NCBI GenBank assembly: GCA_947253735.1
Contig: CAMYAU010000044.1
Span: 1 to 11,673 of the forward strand
Source of the DNA: an uncultured Varibaculum sp.
GTDB taxonomy: Bacteria > Actinomycetota > Actinomycetes > Actinomycetales > Actinomycetaceae
Direction: 5' to 3'
Length of the DNA: 11,673 bases
The position numbers and the translations under genes were made by a program. Under the pieces are notes generated by a model. The model searched no databases. It saw only the letters and a program-made list of their open reading frames with translations, and had not been told where the DNA came from. Positions 8,541 to 11,673 of the stretch are shown one piece after another (the stretch's first letter is position 1; the number at the start of each line of letters is the position of its first letter).

Positions 8541-8565
8541 ACTTATACCGCTATCTGTTAGCGGT
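8537..8565 (-). terminator. Hairpin with T-run downstream of the bL37 gene
   Basis: On the minus strand, 16 bases after the bL37 stop codon, a perfect 7-bp stem (ACCGCTA / TAGCGGT, arms 8559-8565 and 8547-8553) with a five-base loop is followed five bases later by TTTTT (8541-8537). This resembles a weak intrinsic terminator for the sigR-rsrA-bL37 transcript. It immediately precedes, and shares its T-run with, the larger hairpin at 8504-8540, so the two may act in tandem. Confidence 0.5.
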
Positions 8566-8581
8566 AACTAAATGCTTTTTG

Positions 8582-8656
8582 TTAGCAGTTAGGCCGTTTG
8601 CCGTGATTGGCGGCACTGGTACGGCGAGTTTTACGTTTACGTCCACGTTTAGACAT
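8582..8656 (-). CDS. Ribosomal protein bL37 (24-residue actinobacterial large-subunit protein)
   Basis: A 24-codon gene encoding a very basic peptide beginning MSKRGRKRKTRR and ending ANHGKRPNC. This matches the tiny actinobacterial ribosomal protein now called bL37 (also annotated as AURKAIP1/COX24-domain protein), known from mycobacterial ribosome structures as an rRNA-binding peptide; the RGRKxK start and the ANHGKRPN end are its hallmarks. GGAAGG lies 8 bases before the ATG, a good ribosome site, and a hairpin with a T-run follows the stop. It lies 111 bases downstream of rsrA on the same strand, so it may be the third gene of the sigR unit or have its own promoter in that gap (no convincing box seen). 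The last residue is cysteine, which is notable beside a thiol-stress regulator. Its length makes it easy to miss in automatic annotation. Confidence 0.9.
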   Translation of the reverse strand: MSKRGRKRKTRRTSAANHGKRPNC

Positions 8657-8767
8657 CTTTTGCACCTTCCCAAATAAAAATCAACGTCCCTAGTTTTACA
8701 CATGATTAGCCCATTTTGGAAACTGACGGGGCAGAAGCGAAAAATATTACCCTTAAGACAGCGCTAG

Positions 8768-9061
8768 CTAACCTTGAGAAGAATCTTCGCGGTAGTGCTG
8801 TTCTTCGTAGGAAATCCGCATCCCAACTGATTGCGTATACACGGACAGGCTTTTAACTATCCGTGTCCGCAAAGTTGCAGGAGCGATGGTTTCATGACAC
8901 AGACACTTCCGCAAATAATAAGCAATATCTATGGCTTCACCTTCGAGAATTTTCCGGCAACAAGGGCATTGGGTGATATGGAGAGCTTCTTCTTCACTAA
9001 GTTCGCGAGACTGTTCCGCGGCAAGCCTAAATAGATCGCGCTCACATGGTTCTTTGCTCAT
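8768..9061 (-). CDS. rsrA: Zinc-binding redox-sensing anti-sigma factor, RsrA/RshA family
   Basis: A 97-residue cytoplasmic anti-sigma factor expected to hold SigR inactive under reducing conditions and release it when its cysteines are oxidised. The ZAS signature HxxxCxxC is present as H28, C32 and C35, and an N-terminal C6 may be the remaining zinc ligand or redox partner. Additional cysteines are C34 (making the run C-P-C-C), C53 and C55; the last two sit roughly where RsrA proteins have a downstream Cys pair. Length is typical for the family, which lacks membrane segments. The ATG overlaps the sigR stop by one base (TAATG on the minus strand), the usual arrangement for balanced, coupled production of a sigma factor and its antagonist. 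Assignment by motif and context; oxidation behaviour itself is inferred from the family. Confidence 0.92.
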   Translation of the reverse strand: MSKEPCERDLFRLAAEQSRELSEEEALHITQCPCCRKILEGEAIDIAYYLRKCLCHETIAPATLRTRIVKSLSVYTQSVGMRISYEEQHYREDSSQG

Positions 9062-9759
9062 TACTTCACCCCAATTCCGTACTCGCGGGCATACTCAGAT
9101 AGTTCTTCGCGCAGCTGACTGCGTCCCCGATGAAGCCTAGACATTACCGTACCCAGTGGAATGTCTAGAATCTGCGATATTTCCTTATAGCTAAACTGTT
9201 CCACATCCGCCAGGTACACCACGGCCCGGTGTTCATCGGAAAGTTTGTCAAAGGCCGCCTGGATAGTTTCATTAGGGAGGCGCTCCAAAGCGAGAGTTTC
9301 CGCCGAGGGCATGCCTTCTGGATGATGTAGTGAGTGCGCTGCTTGGTCCTGATCAGAAATCTCGCCGGAACCGTCCTCTTGGGGACGCCGGGTCTTTAAA
9401 CGGTACTGATTCAAGAAGGTATTAGTCATGATCCGGTACATCCAGGCTTTGAGGTTAGTGCCTGAACGGTACTGGTTGAACTTTCGAAAAGCCTGCATAT
9501 AGGTGTCCTGGACCAAATCTTCGGCATCTGCAGGTTTACGGGTAAGGCGCAGTGCTCCCGCGTAGAGCTGATCTAGTAACGGTAGTGCTTCCTCGCTAAA
9601 TCGTTGCGCCGCGAGGGAGTCATTATCTCCCGCAGCCACCGCTGGGGAATCACTAGAGTCTGGGGGATTTCCTGCTTTGGTCTGCCGACGGTCGGTATCT
9701 ACCTTTTTCGGGGAGGCGGCAAGGTCCATCCGATCCAGAGGCAGGGTTTCAGTTTCCAT
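9061..9759 (-). CDS. sigR: ECF sigma factor of the SigR/SigH (thiol-oxidative stress) family
   Basis: A 232-residue group IV sigma-70 factor. Region 2 covers about 54-125 with LPLLDQLYAGALRLTR, DAEDLVQDTY and GTNLKAWMYRIMTN; region 4 covers about 164-218 with YLADVEQFSYKEIS and the helix-turn-helix end GTVMSRLHRGRSQL. These are the hallmarks of the Streptomyces SigR / Mycobacterium SigH group, which answers disulfide and heat stress by transcribing thioredoxin, mycothiol and protein quality-control genes. The family assignment is confirmed by rsrA directly downstream with a one-base overlap. The first 50 or so residues are polar and unconserved, longer than needed for the sigma core. Start choice is not firm: ATG 9759 has only a weak GAG upstream; ATG at residue 11 (9729) and GTG at residue 41 (9639) are in-frame alternatives. 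Divergent from the DoxX-like gene. Confidence 0.95.
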   Translation of the reverse strand: METETLPLDRMDLAASPKKVDTDRRQTKAGNPPDSSDSPAVAAGDNDSLAAQRFSEEALPLLDQLYAGALRLTRKPADAEDLVQDTYMQAFRKFNQYRSGTNLKAWMYRIMTNTFLNQYRLKTRRPQEDGSGEISDQDQAAHSLHHPEGMPSAETLALERLPNETIQAAFDKLSDEHRAVVYLADVEQFSYKEISQILDIPLGTVMSRLHRGRSQLREELSEYAREYGIGVK

Positions 9760-9794
9760 CAGCTCTATTCTAACCAGGTTTCAACGCTGTCACT

Positions 9795-9814
9795 TTGGGT
9801 ATTTAAACTCCCAA
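9795..9814. promoter_or_regulatory. Imperfect 20-bp palindrome between sigR and the DoxX-like gene
   Basis: The plus strand reads TTGGGTATTTAAACTCCCAA, a dyad with TTGGG/CCCAA ends and a TTTAAA core; only two positions in each half break the symmetry. It sits in the 94-base divergent gap, 35 bases upstream of the sigR ATG and 39 bases upstream of the DoxX-like ATG, where an operator or overlapping promoters would be expected. On the minus strand it includes GGGAGT, loosely like a SigR/SigH -35 element, with GTTG 21 bases further on (9785-9782), a little longer than the usual spacing. On the plus strand TTGGGT (9795) and TAGAAA (9819) are 18 bases apart and could be a weak housekeeping promoter for the DoxX-aroA-rsgA unit. 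Confidence 0.35.
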
Positions 9815-9853
9815 CGGCTAGAAATAGCTAGCTGCTTGGGTAAGAATAGAGAC

Positions 9854-10240
9854 ATGGCTAATAGGTATTCACTTTCTCGTGCGCTGATTGCAGCGCCTTT
9901 AATTATTGAGGGAATCGACGCGGTAAGTAACAGCGATAAGCATGCACACCTGGCCCAATACCACCTAGAAGTCATGGAAAAGAACGGTCTACCACCCCTG
10001 CAAATGAGTGATCTGAAAACTATGGCTAAGGTATGCGGGGTAGCAGTAACCGTTTTAGCGTTACGGATGGCTACTACTCGCCGTTCTCCCCTAGTCACCA
10101 GTGCCTTAGTACTGGCAAATGGGGCTGCCACCATAGTTAACGGCTGCCAACAGGGAAAAATTGATCTTTTTAGAATTGCGCAGGGGCTGGCGCTCCATGC
10201 TGGTCTTACCTCCCAAATTTTCCCCGCTAGACAGGACTAA
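9854..10240 (+). CDS. DoxX-like small integral membrane protein
   Basis: A 128-residue protein with hydrophobic helices at about 8-24, 55-72, 79-97 and 103-122, fitting the four-helix DoxX-type fold. The opening (SLSRALIAAPLIIEGIDAV) and the following short loop resemble the N-terminal signature of actinobacterial DoxX family proteins, where an Arg precedes the first helix and a Gly-Ile/Val-Asp follows it. DoxX relatives have been tied to membrane oxidoreductase and thiol-stress complexes in mycobacteria; no catalytic residue can be named here. The ATG at 9854 places the first helix correctly; its ribosome site is weak. The frame is open further upstream but that part lies across the sigR start and is not expected to be coding. 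aroA starts three bases after the stop, so the two are probably co-transcribed. Family call moderate; it could be an unrelated small four-helix protein. Confidence 0.6.
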   Translation: MANRYSLSRALIAAPLIIEGIDAVSNSDKHAHLAQYHLEVMEKNGLPPLQMSDLKTMAKVCGVAVTVLALRMATTRRSPLVTSALVLANGAATIVNGCQQGKIDLFRIAQGLALHAGLTSQIFPARQD

Positions 10241-10243
10241 ACC

Positions 10244-11572
10244 TTGACTATTTGGAAAGCCCCCGTTCAAAGCGCCCCTTTGAATGCTCGAATCAGCCTG
10301 CCGCCCTCTAAATCTTTAACTGCCCGTGCTCTGGTTTTAGCCCTGCTGGCTAAAGAGCCTACTTTTATTGCTAATCCCCTGCATTGCCGCGACACCGATT
10401 TAATGATTGCCGGTATCAAAGAGTTCGGAGCCCAGGTTGCTGAACAATCTGACGGAATCCTAGTCACTCCCCCAGCTAAGCTAACCCCCCAAACCGGGGT
10501 GGTCGAATGCGGTCTGGCCGGTACGGTTATGCGTTTTTTGGCACCGGTGGCTCTGCTGAGCGGGCAGCCGGTACATTTTCAAGGGGATGAAGCTGCCAAC
10601 GCGCGTCCGATGAAAGGACTACTAGATGCCCTTTCCCAGTTGGGAGCCCGCTTTAGCGATATGCCAAACCCGGGGCATTTACCTTTTACTATCAGCGGGC
10701 AGGTTACCCCCAGCGACCAGCTGCAACAATTGCGATTAAACGCCGCTGCCTCTTCCCAATTTGTCTCTGCCCTACTATTAGTCTCGCCAGCTCTTCCTTT
10801 TGAGCTGCAAATCGAGGTGGATTCAGTTCTGCCTTCTATTCGTCATGTGGAAATGACTATCGAAGAGGTAAATGCCCGCGGCGGAGAAATCGAAAACTTA
10901 GGCGGAGAAACTGGGGATTGGAATACTCGTCAGATTCGCCATTTATGGCGCTGTCATCCTGCTTCATTGCGTGGAGGAGAGCGCCATATCGAGCCCGATC
11001 TAACTAATGCCGGACCTTTCCTGGCTGCAGCTATGATTTGTGGAGGGCAAGTCACCATCCCTGATTGGCCAGCAAAAACTTTCCAAGCAGGGGATGCTTG
11101 GCGGCAACTACTGACTCCTATGGGGGCACGGATTTATCGCTCTCCGGAGGGCAGTTTGGTTTGTCAAGGGCGCGGAGTTATCGGGGGAACCCGCAGTGAC
11201 TTGGAGGCTCTCGGGGAGCTAACTCCTACCTTGGCGGCGCTGTGTGCTTTGGCGGTGGAACCTTCAAAACTTACCGGGATCGGGCATCTGCGCGGACACG
11301 AGACTGACCGCTTAAACGCCCTCGAAACGGAAATTAAACGTCTGGGAGGTAAAGCTCAAGCCAGTGAAACTACCCTCCGGATTTCTCCGGCACCTTTACA
11401 CGGTGATTTAGTGCAAACCTATGGTGATCATCGGATGGCGATGTTTGCTGCTCTGATCGGTTTGCAAATTCCCGGGGTGCAGATTGCAGATATTGAGTGC
11501 GTGAGTAAAACTTTCCCGGATTTTACTGCCACTTGGGAAGCCATGCTGGCCGGTGCTAATGGCGCGGCGTGA
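10244..11572 (+). CDS. aroA: 3-phosphoshikimate 1-carboxyvinyltransferase (EPSP synthase)
   Basis: A 442-residue cytoplasmic enzyme that joins phosphoenolpyruvate to shikimate-3-phosphate, the sixth step of the shikimate pathway to aromatic amino acids. Substrate-binding motifs are intact: PPSKSLTAR (20-28, with K23, S24 and R28), GLAGTVMRFLAP (90-101), ASSQFVSALLL (169-179), EPDLTNAGPFLAAA (250-263, catalytic-region Asp), RGHETDR (350-356), YGDHRMAM (393-400) and KTFPDF (422-427). The GHETDR form in place of the enterobacterial VKETDR is the usual actinobacterial version. The start is TTG at 10244, three bases after the DoxX-like stop, with AGGA seven bases upstream lying partly in that stop region; the next in-frame Met (residue 53) would remove the first phosphate-binding motif. 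Its 3' end overlaps rsgA by 14 bases. Gene order aroA-rsgA close to the SigR/SigH gene is also known in mycobacteria. Confidence 0.97.
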   Translation: MTIWKAPVQSAPLNARISLPPSKSLTARALVLALLAKEPTFIANPLHCRDTDLMIAGIKEFGAQVAEQSDGILVTPPAKLTPQTGVVECGLAGTVMRFLAPVALLSGQPVHFQGDEAANARPMKGLLDALSQLGARFSDMPNPGHLPFTISGQVTPSDQLQQLRLNAAASSQFVSALLLVSPALPFELQIEVDSVLPSIRHVEMTIEEVNARGGEIENLGGETGDWNTRQIRHLWRCHPASLRGGERHIEPDLTNAGPFLAAAMICGGQVTIPDWPAKTFQAGDAWRQLLTPMGARIYRSPEGSLVCQGRGVIGGTRSDLEALGELTPTLAALCALAVEPSKLTGIGHLRGHETDRLNALETEIKRLGGKAQASETTLRISPAPLHGDLVQTYGDHRMAMFAALIGLQIPGVQIADIECVSKTFPDFTATWEAMLAGANGAA

Positions 11573-11673
11573 TATTGGCACCGACGATCCCAGGGTTAGA
11601 GTTCGTCCTGCTCGTTCCAAACCACGTCGCTCAAAAAAGCAGGTAGATTATTCGGCTAGTCCCACTGCTTTTG
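11559..11673 (+). CDS. rsgA: Ribosome small-subunit maturation GTPase RsgA, 5' part only
   Basis: The window ends 38 codons into this gene. The visible N-terminus starts MARRDIGTDDPRVRVRP, then a very basic stretch (ARSKPRRSKKQ) and DYSASPTAF. The R-rich start with DDPRVRVRP and the basic linker are characteristic of actinobacterial RsgA (YjeQ/EngC), a circularly permuted GTPase that helps release assembly factors during late 30S maturation; the OB-fold, GTPase and zinc domains lie beyond the window. The ATG overlaps the last 14 bases of aroA in a different frame, with no strong ribosome site, suggesting translation coupled to aroA. Position directly after aroA supports the call, since this order is common in Actinomycetota. 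Confidence 0.85.
   Translation, partial: MARRDIGTDDPRVRVRPARSKPRRSKKQVDYSASPTAF

Noticed and set aside
1..11673. CRISPR arrays, tRNAs, insertion sequences, phage or defence genes.
   Set aside because: No regularly spaced repeats, no cloverleaf-like sequence, and no transposase, integrase or defence motif was seen on either strand.

Overview
The window reads as ordinary chromosome from a member of the Actinomycetota, probably a mid-GC relative of the Actinomycetaceae (a Varibaculum-like organism is a guess from overall character, not something the sequence proves). The lineage call rests on four things: a fused 2-oxoglutarate decarboxylase/dehydrogenase of the Kgd/OdhA type, a SigR/SigH sigma factor directly followed by a zinc-binding anti-sigma factor of the RsrA family, a 24-residue bL37-type ribosomal protein, and AroA followed by RsgA with actinobacterial N-terminal motifs. 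I saw no tRNA, rRNA, CRISPR array, transposase, integrase or attachment site.

Layout. Positions 1-212 are non-coding sequence downstream of the first gene. A minus-strand gene (213-2030) encodes a zinc-ribbon, single-pass membrane protein with a large exported domain of unknown function, with a perfect TATAAT box upstream. Next comes a minus-strand pair of overlapping CNNM/CorC-type genes (3167-4552 is read first, then 2131-3174). A divergent promoter region of about 200 bp follows, then the large plus-strand kgd gene (4761-8486). kgd ends at a very strong 17-bp hairpin shared with the convergent minus-strand unit. That unit reads sigR (9061-9759), rsrA (8768-9061) and the bL37 gene (8582-8656, too short for most gene callers). 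After a 94-bp divergent region carrying an imperfect palindrome, a tightly packed plus-strand unit begins: a DoxX-like membrane protein (9854-10240), aroA (10244-11572, TTG start) and the first 38 codons of rsgA (from 11559, cut by the window end).

How the genes fit together. Kgd catalyses the 2-oxoglutarate step of the TCA cycle; AroA makes EPSP in the shikimate pathway; the CNNM pair probably handles divalent cations such as magnesium. SigR and RsrA form a thiol-oxidative-stress switch. Around them sit bL37, a DoxX-like protein and the ribosome-maturation GTPase RsgA, which is consistent with a link between redox stress and translation, though co-regulation is not shown by the sequence.

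No clearly new multi-gene system is visible. The points most worth checking are the unknown exported domain of the zinc-ribbon protein, the bL37 gene with a C-terminal cysteine behind rsrA, the long N-terminus of the sigma factor, and the palindrome between sigR and the DoxX-like gene. Several start sites were moved from the longest reading frame on the basis of ribosome binding sites or overlaps.
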